Made by a program: the position numbers and the translations under genes. Positions 24,555 through 34,021 of a DNA stretch of 64,000 nt are shown here, piece by piece. The stretch's first letter is position 1; every line of letters starts with the position of its first letter. The notes under the pieces were generated by a model. That model was not told the DNA's origin. It saw nothing but the letters and a program-made list of their open reading frames with translations, and searched no databases. Origin of the DNA: CAYPNF01 sp964411985 (GTDB lineage: Bacteria > Verrucomicrobiota > Verrucomicrobiia > Limisphaerales > J093); assembly GCA_964411985.1 (NCBI GenBank), contig CAYPNF010000017.1, forward strand, positions 62,001 through 126,000, in the 5' to 3' direction.

Positions 24555-27500
24555 CTATCTCTCGATCACCCGATAGAACCTCAGCGCGTGGCCAGCGACA
24601 GTCGTGTCGGTGAACTGCAGCGGGTTGACCGTGCACTGCACCTGCTGGACCGTCTTCCATCCTCCACCCAGATCTTCGGTGGACTGCAGCTCGTAGGTCT
24701 TGCCAATAGTCACCTGGTCCACGGTGATCCTCACGTTCCCGCCCACGAACTCGAGCGGGCGCATTACAGGTGGGGGCGTTTGGCCCGAGCACAGTTCAGC
24801 CGCAAATACGATCGAGTCGATAAAGGCGTAGCCGAGCTCGTTTCCAGCCACCGTTGCCTCGATCTTCAGCTCGGCAACCTCGCCAGCAAAGCTCTCCACG
24901 TTACCGCACAGGACGAGAGCTTCGCCATTGGTGGCGGTCACGCCCATGGCGATCTCCGTGTCGTTGAGATACACCTTCAGAAGCGTGTAGTCCGGATTGG
25001 TGCGCAAGCGCAGGCTCTTTGCGTTCGCAGGCACCATGCCCTTCTGACTGATGACCGCATTGGTGGGAGCGGCTCCCGTCGTCGGGCTGCCCGCTTCGAG
25101 CATGACGCCGTATTTGCCTTCGATGAGGCCCGCCACGTCCGCGCTCTTGCTGTCGTGGATCGAGACCGACAGGAGTCCCGACGGATACGATAGTTTGTCA
25201 TAGCCGATCAGGTCAGCCTGAGGATGGTTCTGATTCCAGTGCGGAAGGGCCTTTTCAGCCGATACCTTCCCTAACCGCGCACTGCTGACATCGGCTTGCT
25301 CGAAGTCCAGGTTCGTGAAGACTCCGTAAACAGTGACGGCAAACGTGAGCGTATCCGCCAGATGCTGCTCATTCACGGCACTGGTACTGGTGTCAGTTAC
25401 GATGACCGGGATCTGGAACTCTCCCGTTTCCGACGGTGTCCAACTGAAAGAACCGTTCGCAGTGATGGTGGCGTTGGTCGGAGCTCCTGCCCCCAGGGTG
25501 AACACGAGCGTGTTCGCGGGCAGGTCGTCGTCCTTGGCTTTGGCCACCAGGTTGAGCGTAGTACCCACTTCCACGGTCTGGGCCCCAATCGCTTCCAGCT
25601 CGGGCGCCTTGTTCACTTCCTTCACCGACACTTTGAACGAGGTCTGCGCCACTGAGTTTGTCGCTCCCTTCCCGTCATCGACCGTCAGGGCGAAGGTATA
25701 CTCACCTGGCCCTTGGGCTTCGCTGGGAGTCCAACTGAACTTGCCGGTGATAGCATCGATCTTCGCACCCTCAGGCACTGGAGCTTTCAGCGCCCATCGG
25801 TTGCCAGCTTCGGCGGGAGTCGCCGTAGCGGTAAAGGAAAGCTCCGTCTCTTCATTCACCGTCTTGTCCGCAATGGCTGCAATGACCGGGCCACTGCTCT
25901 TCACGGTCACCGTGAAACTTGCGCTTGCCGTCGCGTTGGTGGTGCCGGTGTTGTCATCCACAATCACTCCAATCGTGTGGGTACCCGCCTGGGCATGCGT
26001 CGGCGTCCAAGTAAACTGCCCATCGGACGTGATCGTGGCCCCGCTTGGCGCACCCGCCTGCAGACGGAAGGTCAGACTGTTCACCGGGAGATCACCATCC
26101 GTGGCACTCGCTTTGAAGGAGACAAGAGCCCCCTCATTGACCGTCTGGTTGGGGATGGAGGCAAGGACGGGCGATTGGTTGACCTCTTTTGCAGTGACCT
26201 GGAAGGAGTTGGTCGCACTCATGGACGGACTGCCATGGTCGGTCACCACCATCTTCACCAGGTTCGTGCTGGGACTTTGGCTCTCGGAGGGAGTCCAAGT
26301 AATGACGCCATTGGCATCCACCACCATGCCGGCAGGAGCGCTCACCAAGGTGTAGGTCAGTTTGTTCGCCGGCAGATCTTTGTCCGTGGCCCGGTTGGTT
26401 ACCACCAGCGCAGCCAGTTCGTTGACCGTCTGGGCAGCAATCAACGGCAGCACCGGCGCCTCGTTCTTCTCGCTCACAACCACCTGGAAAGAATTGGTAG
26501 CGCTAAGCGGAGAGGCACCATCATCGCTCACTTTCACCACCACCAGGTTCGTGCTGGGACCCTGGCTCTCGGAGGGAGTCCAGGTTATGAGGCCCTTCGC
26601 GTCGATCACCATCCCGCTTGGGGAGGTCAAAAGAGCGTAGGTCAAAACGTTGGCCGGCAGGTCGGAGTCCGTGGCGGTATTGGTCACCACCAACGCAGTT
26701 TCCTCCTGGACAGTCAGGTCTGCGACCATGGGCATGACTGGAGCCACGTTCACTTCCTTTACCACCACCGTGAAGGTGTTGGTCACGGTCGCGTTCGTCG
26801 TACCGGTGTTGTCGTTGACGATGACGCCCACGCTGTTCGTGCTAGGACCCTGCGCTTCGGTCGGGGTCCAGGTAAGGATTCCATGAGGATCGATCACCAT
26901 GCCAGAGGGAGCCCCAACCAGGGTGTAGGTCAGCAGGTTGGTCGGAATATCGGAATCCGTAGCCGTATTCGTTAACGTGAGGGTGGTCATCTCATTGATC
27001 GTTTGCTGGGCTATGCTGGGCAACGTCGGAGTGGCGTTCACCTCGTTCACCACCACTTGGAAGGTGTTGGTGGCGCTCAACGCTGGAACTCCATTGTCCG
27101 TCACTTTCATGACCACACCGTTCGTGGTGCCCCCTTGTGATTCGCTCGGTGTCCACCGGATCACCCCTTGGGAATCCACTGTCATCTCACTGGGCGCGCT
27201 CAGCAGAGTATAGCTCAGCGCATTGGCCGGAAGGTCGAGGTCCACCGCACGGTTCGTGACCACCAACTGCTTGAGTTCATCCACCACCTGATCAGCTATG
27301 AACGCCAAGCTCGGGGCCAGATTCATTTCACCAACAGTCACCTGGAAGGTCATCGAATCGGTCAGACTCTTCTCGTTCACGGCAATGGGGTTACTATCAG
27401 TCGCAATGACCGTGATCGGATACACCCCCGGGCCCTGGGCTTCCGTTGCTGTCCAGCGGAACTGCCCAGTCGTAGGATCGATAGACGCACCGGAAGGCGC

Positions 27501-30500
27501 ACCGACTCCCAGACTAAACGATATCGAGTTGGTAGGAGTGTCTGAATCAGTGGCTTTGGCCACGAAGGCAATCTCGCTTCCCTCAGAGATCGTCTGATCG
27601 CTCACGACCGTGTCGTCCAGGACCGGAGCTTGGTTCATCTCCAGGACCTTCACCTTAAAGGTCTTAGTGTCACTCAGACTCTTCTCGTTCACCGCGTCAG
27701 GATTGGAATCGGCGACCGTCAGGGTCATGGGATATTCCCCCGGACCCTGGGCCTCGGAGGGTTTCCATTGGAAGACGCCCGAGGTGGGATCGATGGAAGC
27801 CCCCAAAGCTTTGGAAGCGTCGTCCAGGGTCCACGTCAATGTGTTCGCCGGAAGGTCAGGATCATCGGCCGTGGCCGTAAATCCAAACGCGACTCCTTCG
27901 TTGACATTCATGTCAGCGATCGACGCAATCGTCGGCTTCACGTTCACTTCCTTGACCGTCACTGTGAAGGACCGAGCGGCAGACAGGGGAGATCCACCGG
28001 GTGCGCCGTCGTCCGTCACTCGGACCGAGATGGGATAGACGCCTGGGCCTTGTGTTTCTCCAGGAGTCCACGCGAAAGCTCCGGTGCTCGGATCGATGGC
28101 GGAGCCCGCAGGGGCACCGGTATCCAAGGTGAATGTCAGTTTCTGGTTCAGCGCCGGGAAGGTCCCCATCACTTCGATATTCCCGACCTGCCACAAGGCA
28201 GCCGTACCCGAAGTCGTCCCAGTAGAGGTATATCGGAAGGCGATGTACACCGAACTGCTTCCGCTCACGCCAGAGAGGTCCACCTCGCCTGAGGCTGTCA
28301 ATTGCTCCAACCCAGCAGACAAGGTGGCGGTGAGATTGGTCCACTTTGCCACATTGGGATCACCGGAACCGGAGTAGTTGGTCGATACCAAGACTTGGAT
28401 GTCCGGACCGTCGTACTGCTTGAGGCTTTCGAAGGAAAGGGTTTCTGCTTTGGTCCCCGTCAGGTCCAATTTGGGGGAGATCAGCCAATCATCGCTGGCC
28501 TTGTCGGCCCCCACCCCCAAGATTTGGGCATAGTAGCGGTCACCGAACTTCTTAGCCTCCCAGTTCTTGGTGCTTGCGCGGCTGTAGGCGGTCCAAGGCG
28601 AGAGAGTGAGGTTCGTGAAAGTCTGCTGATGCAGGAACCAGACATATTCCCCACCTGCGTTGTCTGGATCACTCGCAGTGGCTTTGAAAGTCACAGGACT
28701 GCCCTCATTGACTTCCACCGAGGCACCGATCGGCAATGGATCAAGGACCGGAGACACATTGGCTTCCTGCACTGTCACATTGAAGCAGGTCTGGGCAAGA
28801 GGACTCAGCGAGTTGCCCGTCTGCATGACACACACACAAATGGTATAGAAACCCGGCCCTTGTGTCTCGCTGGGCGTCCATGAGAAAAGCCGTGTCTCAG
28901 GGTCGATGGAGGCGCCTGCTGGCAAGTCTCCGCAGGCCTGGACGATGAGGTTCGTACCATGTACGCTGATCGGCACGGCCAAAGTAGAACCTTCCATAGC
29001 GACCTGATCGGGAATCGGGTCAATTGTGTCGCTTTCGACGAGCACCTCATCAACATACCATCCTGGCCCGACTGAAGTGCCATATCTCGGGGAGGAGTGC
29101 GATTCCAGCCAAAAACCCAACCTGACCGCCTTCCCGGCGTATACGCTTAGATCCAGCAGCGCGCGGGACCACCGACCACTACTATCGGTTGAATACGTAC
29201 CGGACAGCGCCTCCCAAACTCCACCGTCCACACTAATCTGAACCTGCGCCAAATCGTCATACCCCAGGTTCCACCAATGCCAGAAGCGCAGCCGCGGATT
29301 TTCCGAAACCGCCGGCACAACAAACGAAGGGCTCACGAACCGACTACTGCGGTCCTCGGGGTAGTTCCCAGCCAGAACTGTGGCTGCGCAGCTAACCCCG
29401 CTGTAGGCGGAACCAGGGCCACTGGTAGGCTGGCCAACCTCCCAGATCCCGAAGTCGGTCGCCTGTCCGCCAAAGTAATCTGCACGCCATCCACCCCACC
29501 CTGCTTCAAATCCCTCTGGGTTGGGTAGTGTCACCAGGGCCCCCGTCTCAACTAACACCTCGTCCACGTACCACCCCAGGCCAACAAAATTGCCATATCT
29601 CGGAGAAGAGTGCGACTCAAACCAAAAGCCAAATCGAACCTTCTTCCCTGCGTAGGCGCTCAGATCCAACCAGGCACGAGACCAACGCCCGCTGCTATCA
29701 GCGTAATAACTCTCTGACAGAGCCTCCCACGCTCCACCGTCCACGCTAATCTGGACCTGCGTCCAATCGTCGTACCCAAAACTCCAGCAATGCCAAAAGC
29801 GCAATCGTGGATTATCAGAAGCGGCAGGAATCGTGTAAGAAGGGCTCACCAACCGCGCCCATCGATCATCCACGTAGTTCCCATCCAGAATCGTCGCCGC
29901 GCAATTCGTGCTCGAATGTCCAGACATCGGACCGCTCGTTGGCTTCCCAATCTCCCACACTCCGTTTTCCGCATACCATTGCCCCCACCCCCCCTCGAAT
30001 CCCTCGGGGTTGGGCATCGGGGCCGGGATGCTTGTCTCGACCGACACCTCGTCCACGTACCATCCTGGACCAACTGAAGTGCCATATCTCGGGGAGGAGT
30101 GCGATTCCAGCCAAAAACCCAACCGGACGTTCTTCCCTGCGTACGCACTCAAGTCCACCCATGCGCGGGTCCACCGACCGCTGCTGTCCGCCGTAAAGCT
30201 CCCGGAAAGAGCTTCCCACGCCCCACCGTCCACACTGATCTGGACCTGGGCCAAGTCATCAAAGCCCAGACTCCACCAATGCCAAAAACGTAATTGCGGA
30301 TTCGTGGAAGCCGCCGGGATCACGAATGGAGGGCTCACCAAGCGGCTGCTTCGGTCCTCCGGGTAGTCTCCAGCCAGCACTGTGGAGGCGCACTGGGTCC
30401 CGCTGTGTGCTGAGCCAGGGCCGCTCGTAGGCTGGCCAATCTCCCAAATCCCGAAGTCGGTCGCCTGTCCGCCAAAGTAATCTGCACGCCATCCACCCCA

Positions 30501-31652
30501 CCCTGCTTCAAATCCCTCTGGGTTGGGTAGTGTCACCAGGGCCCCCGTCTCAACTAACACCTCGTCCACGTACCACCCCAGGCCAACAAAATTGCCATAT
30601 CTCGGAGAAGAGTGCGACTCAAACCAAAAGCCAAATCGAACCTTCTTCCCTGCGTAGGCGCTCAGATCCAACCAGGCACGAGACCAACGCCCGCTGCTAT
30701 CAGCGTAATAACTCTCTGACAGAGCCTCCCACGCTCCACCGTCCACGCTAATCTGGACCTGCGTCCAATCGTCGTACCCAAAACTCCAGCAATGCCAAAA
30801 GCGCAATCGTGGATTATCAGAAGCGGCAGGAATCGTGTAAGAAGGGCTCACCAACCGCGCCCATCGATCATCCACGTAGTTCCCATCCAGAATCGTCGCC
30901 GCGCAATTCGTGCTCGAATGTCCAGACATCGGACCGCTCGTTGGCTTCCCAATCTCCCACACTCCGTTTTCCGCATACCATTGCCCCCACCCCCCCTCGA
31001 ATCCCTCGGGGTTGGGCATCGGGGCCAGAGCGCCCGTCTCCAAGGACAACTCATCCAAGTACCAACCCGCCCCGACAGATGTTCCATAAAACGGAGAGGA
31101 ATGGGCCTCCAGCAAGAAACCTAATTTGACAGACTTCCCTGCGTATGAGCGCAGGTCCAGCCACGGCCGAGTCCACCGGCCACTACTGTCAGCCGTAAAG
31201 TCAGCGGACAGAGCCGTCCAGGCCCCGCCCTCCACACTGATTTGGACTTCCGCCAGATCGTTGTACCCCAAACTCCACCAATGCCAAAACCGCAGCCTTG
31301 GATTCTCGGAGGCCGCCGGCACCATCAAGGAGGGACTCACAAGGCGGCTGGTTCGGTCCTCGGTATAGTTGCCCGCGAGCACGGTCGCAGCCAATCGATC
31401 CCCATTATGAGCGGCGTTCGGCCCACTGATAGGTATCCCAGTTTCCCAAGTGGCAGTATCGCCCTCAACAGCCCATCCTGGAGTCGGCCCTTCAAAATCC
31501 TCAGACCAAACCACCGTAACGCTCTCCGCGCCTCGAACTAACCCAGTGACGCCAAATACTAGCATCGCGAGCAGACACAGTTTTGAAAACCACGGATCGC
31601 GTTCAGATCTCATTTGCTGGCTATTGTTGGTTGTTTTCATAGGTTCACTCAA
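24555..31652 (-). CDS. Giant surface protein with five MAM-like and about eleven Ig/cadherin-like repeats
   Basis: A 2,365-residue protein with a signal sequence (LCLLAMLVFGVTGLVRGAES); starts at 31652 and 31640 are both possible. Residues about 45-900 are five jelly-roll repeats of about 165 residues (WSEDFEGPTPGWAV ... RLRFWHWWSLGYNDLAEVQI ... GWYVDEV). From about 905 to 2090 there are about eleven Ig/cadherin-like repeats with the pattern NEG...F.A.A.D.D and WTPSE.QGPG. Repeat two is interrupted by another jelly-roll-like module (WTAYSRASTKNWEAKKFGDR ... DDWLISPKLDL). Residues about 2105-2290 form a DUF642-like galactose-binding-type domain (FTNLDFEQADV). The C-terminus is the YELQSTEDLGGGW ... 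RFYRVIE module. It is predicted to be a surface adhesin or matrix protein. Confidence 0.9.
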   Translation of the reverse strand: MSEPMKTTNNSQQMRSERDPWFSKLCLLAMLVFGVTGLVRGAESVTVVWSEDFEGPTPGWAVEGDTATWETGIPISGPNAAHNGDRLAATVLAGNYTEDRTSRLVSPSLMVPAASENPRLRFWHWWSLGYNDLAEVQISVEGGAWTALSADFTADSSGRWTRPWLDLRSYAGKSVKLGFLLEAHSSPFYGTSVGAGWYLDELSLETGALAPMPNPEGFEGGWGQWYAENGVWEIGKPTSGPMSGHSSTNCAATILDGNYVDDRWARLVSPSYTIPAASDNPRLRFWHCWSFGYDDWTQVQISVDGGAWEALSESYYADSSGRWSRAWLDLSAYAGKKVRFGFWFESHSSPRYGNFVGLGWYVDEVLVETGALVTLPNPEGFEAGWGGWRADYFGGQATDFGIWEIGQPTSGPGSAHSGTQCASTVLAGDYPEDRSSRLVSPPFVIPAASTNPQLRFWHWWSLGFDDLAQVQISVDGGAWEALSGSFTADSSGRWTRAWVDLSAYAGKNVRLGFWLESHSSPRYGTSVGPGWYVDEVSVETSIPAPMPNPEGFEGGWGQWYAENGVWEIGKPTSGPMSGHSSTNCAATILDGNYVDDRWARLVSPSYTIPAASDNPRLRFWHCWSFGYDDWTQVQISVDGGAWEALSESYYADSSGRWSRAWLDLSAYAGKKVRFGFWFESHSSPRYGNFVGLGWYVDEVLVETGALVTLPNPEGFEAGWGGWRADYFGGQATDFGIWEVGQPTSGPGSAYSGVSCAATVLAGNYPEDRSSRFVSPSFVVPAVSENPRLRFWHWWNLGYDDLAQVQISVDGGVWEALSGTYSTDSSGRWSRALLDLSVYAGKAVRLGFWLESHSSPRYGTSVGPGWYVDEVLVESDTIDPIPDQVAMEGSTLAVPISVHGTNLIVQACGDLPAGASIDPETRLFSWTPSETQGPGFYTICVCVMQTGNSLSPLAQTCFNVTVQEANVSPVLDPLPIGASVEVNEGSPVTFKATASDPDNAGGEYVWFLHQQTFTNLTLSPWTAYSRASTKNWEAKKFGDRYYAQILGVGADKASDDWLISPKLDLTGTKAETLSFESLKQYDGPDIQVLVSTNYSGSGDPNVAKWTNLTATLSAGLEQLTASGEVDLSGVSGSSSVYIAFRYTSTGTTSGTAALWQVGNIEVMGTFPALNQKLTFTLDTGAPAGSAIDPSTGAFAWTPGETQGPGVYPISVRVTDDGAPGGSPLSAARSFTVTVKEVNVKPTIASIADMNVNEGVAFGFTATADDPDLPANTLTWTLDDASKALGASIDPTSGVFQWKPSEAQGPGEYPMTLTVADSNPDAVNEKSLSDTKTFKVKVLEMNQAPVLDDTVVSDQTISEGSEIAFVAKATDSDTPTNSISFSLGVGAPSGASIDPTTGQFRWTATEAQGPGVYPITVIATDSNPIAVNEKSLTDSMTFQVTVGEMNLAPSLAFIADQVVDELKQLVVTNRAVDLDLPANALSYTLLSAPSEMTVDSQGVIRWTPSESQGGTTNGVVMKVTDNGVPALSATNTFQVVVNEVNATPTLPSIAQQTINEMTTLTLTNTATDSDIPTNLLTYTLVGAPSGMVIDPHGILTWTPTEAQGPSTNSVGVIVNDNTGTTNATVTNTFTVVVKEVNVAPVMPMVADLTVQEETALVVTNTATDSDLPANVLTYALLTSPSGMVIDAKGLITWTPSESQGPSTNLVVVKVSDDGASPLSATNSFQVVVSEKNEAPVLPLIAAQTVNELAALVVTNRATDKDLPANKLTYTLVSAPAGMVVDANGVITWTPSESQSPSTNLVKMVVTDHGSPSMSATNSFQVTAKEVNQSPVLASIPNQTVNEGALVSFKASATDGDLPVNSLTFRLQAGAPSGATITSDGQFTWTPTHAQAGTHTIGVIVDDNTGTTNATASASFTVTVKSSGPVIAAIADKTVNEETELSFTATATPAEAGNRWALKAPVPEGAKIDAITGKFSWTPSEAQGPGEYTFALTVDDGKGATNSVAQTSFKVSVKEVNKAPELEAIGAQTVEVGTTLNLVAKAKDDDLPANTLVFTLGAGAPTNATITANGSFSWTPSETGEFQIPVIVTDTSTSAVNEQHLADTLTFAVTVYGVFTNLDFEQADVSSARLGKVSAEKALPHWNQNHPQADLIGYDKLSYPSGLLSVSIHDSKSADVAGLIEGKYGVMLEAGSPTTGAAPTNAVISQKGMVPANAKSLRLRTNPDYTLLKVYLNDTEIAMGVTATNGEALVLCGNVESFAGEVAELKIEATVAGNELGYAFIDSIVFAAELCSGQTPPPVMRPLEFVGGNVRITVDQVTIGKTYELQSTEDLGGGWKTVQQVQCTVNPLQFTDTTVAGHALRFYRVIER
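29446..30024. repeat. Internal direct repeat copy 1 (579 bp, partner 30448-31026)
   Basis: This block appears identical to 30448-31026, offset by exactly 1,002 bases (334 codons), inside the giant gene. The edges are marked by single-base differences (G/A before, G/A after). It covers one MAM-like repeat and half of the next. Confidence 0.9.
30448..31026. repeat. Internal direct repeat copy 2 (579 bp, partner 29446-30024)
   Basis: Second copy of the repeat in the giant gene. The offset is a multiple of three, so the reading frame is kept, and unequal recombination could add or remove two MAM-like modules at a time. Confidence 0.9.
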
Positions 31653-31782
31653 AGCAGGTTCGATAGGCCGCGGATGCTCAAACGGGTATTACATCCTGAT
31701 ATGCTGAAACGGGACCGACTCCTCGCAGGCGAGTTGCGCGTAACAGTGAAAGAAGTGGGGCAGGATCCTAGGTCCACCATGG

Positions 31783-32580
31783 TCATTCATGAGGGTTTGA
31801 GAGCAAAAACAAATGGGAACTAGTGGAAGGTACGGCAAGAAACTCAGCGATCAAAGCCAAATCTCCCTCAGCAGCTTCGAAATTAGCCACGATGGGGAGA
31901 TCACAGCCAGAATCCGAGATAAGAATGGCCTGCGTGGGCTCAAGCACCCCTGTGCGAGGCCAGAACTTCACGTCTAATGTTCCTCGTAAGGAATTCAGGC
32001 TCAGTTCCAGCACGACTTGGCCATTCTGTTCGATCTTCAGACCCGCCTTTTCCACCTCGCTTGGTTGGATCCCAGCCGCAGCCTCAAGCGCCCGGGTGAC
32101 TTCGGTCAAGTTCCCCTTCACCAGCGCTGCGCTCCCCTGCTCAATGTGTCTTTGCAGTGCCTGGTCCGCCGAACCGACACCACAGAACCCGAATTGGATC
32201 CTCGGCGTCAGCCCTTGAGCCAGTTGGGTAGCGGCAATACCCCCCCACTGGCGGGTACGGTCGACGAATAGCCGGAAACTTCCAGTGCAAACCGCACCTG
32301 CTTCGGTAGCGCACCTCCTCAGGCGGTCCGCCAAGGCCGGATTCGCCTGAGCCAGCTTGACCGCCGCCTCCACCACCTGGGCGCGGACGTGATCAGGCTC
32401 CCTGGACGCGAGAGAAAACGAAGCCCAAACCTCCTCAAAATGATCTTTCAGGTCGAAAAGGGAACGGACCCGATCGAACAACTCAGGATCCTGCGCCATG
32501 GCAGAATCGACGGCAAACGCCTCTTCCTCAGTGGCTTCGCCAGCCACATAGCGAAGAATCATGTCGTCCGTCAGTTGCAT
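31783..32580 (-). CDS. Soluble partner of the sigma-like protein, possible anti-sigma-like regulator
   Basis: A 265-residue protein starting MQLTDDMILRYVAGEATEEE. The first 80 residues resemble the N-terminal helical part of anti-sigma proteins (ILRYVAGEATEEEAFAVDSA, then DPELFDRVRSLFDLKDHFEE). No zinc-binding H-C-C motif and no clear membrane helix are present. The C-terminal half (VVLELSLNSLRGTLDVKFWP ... AILISDSGCDLPIVANFEA) looks like a small beta sandwich. It lies 61 bases after the sigma-like gene and 130 bases before the giant gene, all on the same strand, so the three probably form one transcription unit. The position and N-terminus suggest a regulator; the function is inferred. Confidence 0.6.
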   Translation of the reverse strand: MQLTDDMILRYVAGEATEEEAFAVDSAMAQDPELFDRVRSLFDLKDHFEEVWASFSLASREPDHVRAQVVEAAVKLAQANPALADRLRRCATEAGAVCTGSFRLFVDRTRQWGGIAATQLAQGLTPRIQFGFCGVGSADQALQRHIEQGSAALVKGNLTEVTRALEAAAGIQPSEVEKAGLKIEQNGQVVLELSLNSLRGTLDVKFWPRTGVLEPTQAILISDSGCDLPIVANFEAAEGDLALIAEFLAVPSTSSHLFLLSNPHE

Positions 32581-32641
32581 CGTTCTTTGTCCGTTCGATT
32601 CTATATGCCCCAAACCGAGGAGGCTCTCGCAAGAAAGCTCA

Positions 32642-34021
32642 TCACCCTGAGCTTATCACCCCAAGCCGGGCCTTCAGCCGACGGGCTACGTTCTCGCACC
32701 AGCGGAACATCTGCTCCGTGACCTCTCGATCGGGGCGCCAGGCAAAGGCCAGCAAGGGGCTCTCCCCTACGGGGCTCGTGAGCAAGGGCTTGGGGGCTAG
32801 CCGGAGAACCTCCGCGTCCCGGGGTGATCGCCTCTCGGCCAAACACTGAAAGCTTTCCACCATCTGTCCACGAAGGGTCTCAAGATAGCCAGAGACACGC
32901 CCCACCGCGGCCGCCGACAGGGAGGTGTGGCGGCGAAATTCGGTCCAGAAGGTATCCACCAGTGCGTGGAGCCTCTCCTGACCGTGATCAGACTCGAGCT
33001 TTACCAAGTCTGCGGCAATCCCTCTGGGGGTATCGAGACCGTACAGTCCTTTCCCCATCACCACCGTCAAGACCTCATGAGGATACCCGCCGTAGCGGAA
33101 CAACAACTGGAGCAACGCCTCCACTCTCTTCTCGCGCTCTGCCAAATCCTCATTGTCGTCAGGCCCAGCGTCCTGCGGGACCGTTTCCACCTCCCCTGCG
33201 TCGTTCCCGCAAGGCAAGCCCCATTCCTGGCAGAGAGCGGCCACGAGACGTTCCTTCTTGCGGAGGCCTTTCACCGCCTCGGACACTTCCTTGCGCAACA
33301 AAAAGGCGTACAGATAACAATAGAGCCCGCCCTTTTCCGAATCGTAGCTGTCGGAAAACGCGAGTTTCCTCCAAGCCGCCGCCCAGACGAGTTGACTGAT
33401 ATCATCCTCATCCAGATCGGGCACGTGGATCCGCACTAGGATGTACCGTAGAAGGGCTTGTTGGAAGATGCGCATGATTCCCTCGAACGAAGCAAGCCCT
33501 TCTCGAACCATCCTCACCAAGTCGAAGTCTGAAAAGGAAGAATCTCCGCGACTGGGCACATCCTCGCCCTTGTCGGGAGTAATCCGGTCTCCGCCGCGAG
33601 CGAATGTCAGAACGCGCTCCCGTTTCAAGTGTTCCGCTACCAGGCTCAACAGGGGACGAATTGACGCCAAGGGAGCTTCGTAAGCGATGAAGCGCCAGAT
33701 GTCGTTCCAAAGGAAATCTTGGAAGGCTTGATTGGCAAGTTCCTCACCCATCCCCATGCTCCGCAGGTGGGCTTCAATTCCAGAGTACAGCCGCCCCCGC
33801 AGAACCTCAAAAGCCTTGCCGCCGGCGCGCACTGAGGAAGCCAAACGCGCTTGCTCAGCCCGGCTGTGTCGAGAGTCGTCGACACCATGCGCCAGGCTAC
33901 TGCCATGATTCTGTTGAAGTAGCTCGTCCGACAACCTACTTGAGAGGCTAATAGTCTTTGGCGGGGAGTGTCTAGCCCTTTTGATGACGGCTTCTTCAAG
34001 ACTATCTTGCCGGGTTTTCAT
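32642..34021 (-). CDS. Divergent sigma-70-like protein
   Basis: A 459-residue protein starting MKTRQDSLEEAVIKRARH; a longer start at 34078 is possible. Residues about 195-275 resemble sigma region 2: LLRYILVRIHVPDLDEDDIS, then QLVWAAAWRKLAFSDSYDSE, then GGLYCYLYAFLLRKEVSEAV followed by KGLRKKERLV, matching the D-A-E-D-L-V-Q ... W-R ... F-D ... W-L ... R pattern of ECF factors. An earlier block (AFQDFLWNDIWRFIAYEAPL) may be a second degenerate version. I cannot find a clear region 4 helix-turn-helix, and the protein is more than twice the usual ECF length. It could be a highly diverged sigma factor or a protein that only borrowed region 2. It heads the transcription unit with the partner and the giant surface protein. 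Confidence 0.55.
   Translation of the reverse strand: MKTRQDSLEEAVIKRARHSPPKTISLSSRLSDELLQQNHGSSLAHGVDDSRHSRAEQARLASSVRAGGKAFEVLRGRLYSGIEAHLRSMGMGEELANQAFQDFLWNDIWRFIAYEAPLASIRPLLSLVAEHLKRERVLTFARGGDRITPDKGEDVPSRGDSSFSDFDLVRMVREGLASFEGIMRIFQQALLRYILVRIHVPDLDEDDISQLVWAAAWRKLAFSDSYDSEKGGLYCYLYAFLLRKEVSEAVKGLRKKERLVAALCQEWGLPCGNDAGEVETVPQDAGPDDNEDLAEREKRVEALLQLLFRYGGYPHEVLTVVMGKGLYGLDTPRGIAADLVKLESDHGQERLHALVDTFWTEFRRHTSLSAAAVGRVSGYLETLRGQMVESFQCLAERRSPRDAEVLRLAPKPLLTSPVGESPLLAFAWRPDREVTEQMFRWCENVARRLKARLGVISSG

Noticed and set aside
25333..26975. Plus-strand open frames of 340 and 420 codons
   Set aside because: They lie antisense to the Ig-like repeats of the giant gene and only mirror that repetition.
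29400..31050. Long regular repeats, considered as CRISPR or satellite
   Set aside because: The units are in-frame protein modules inside one gene, with no short repeat/spacer alternation.
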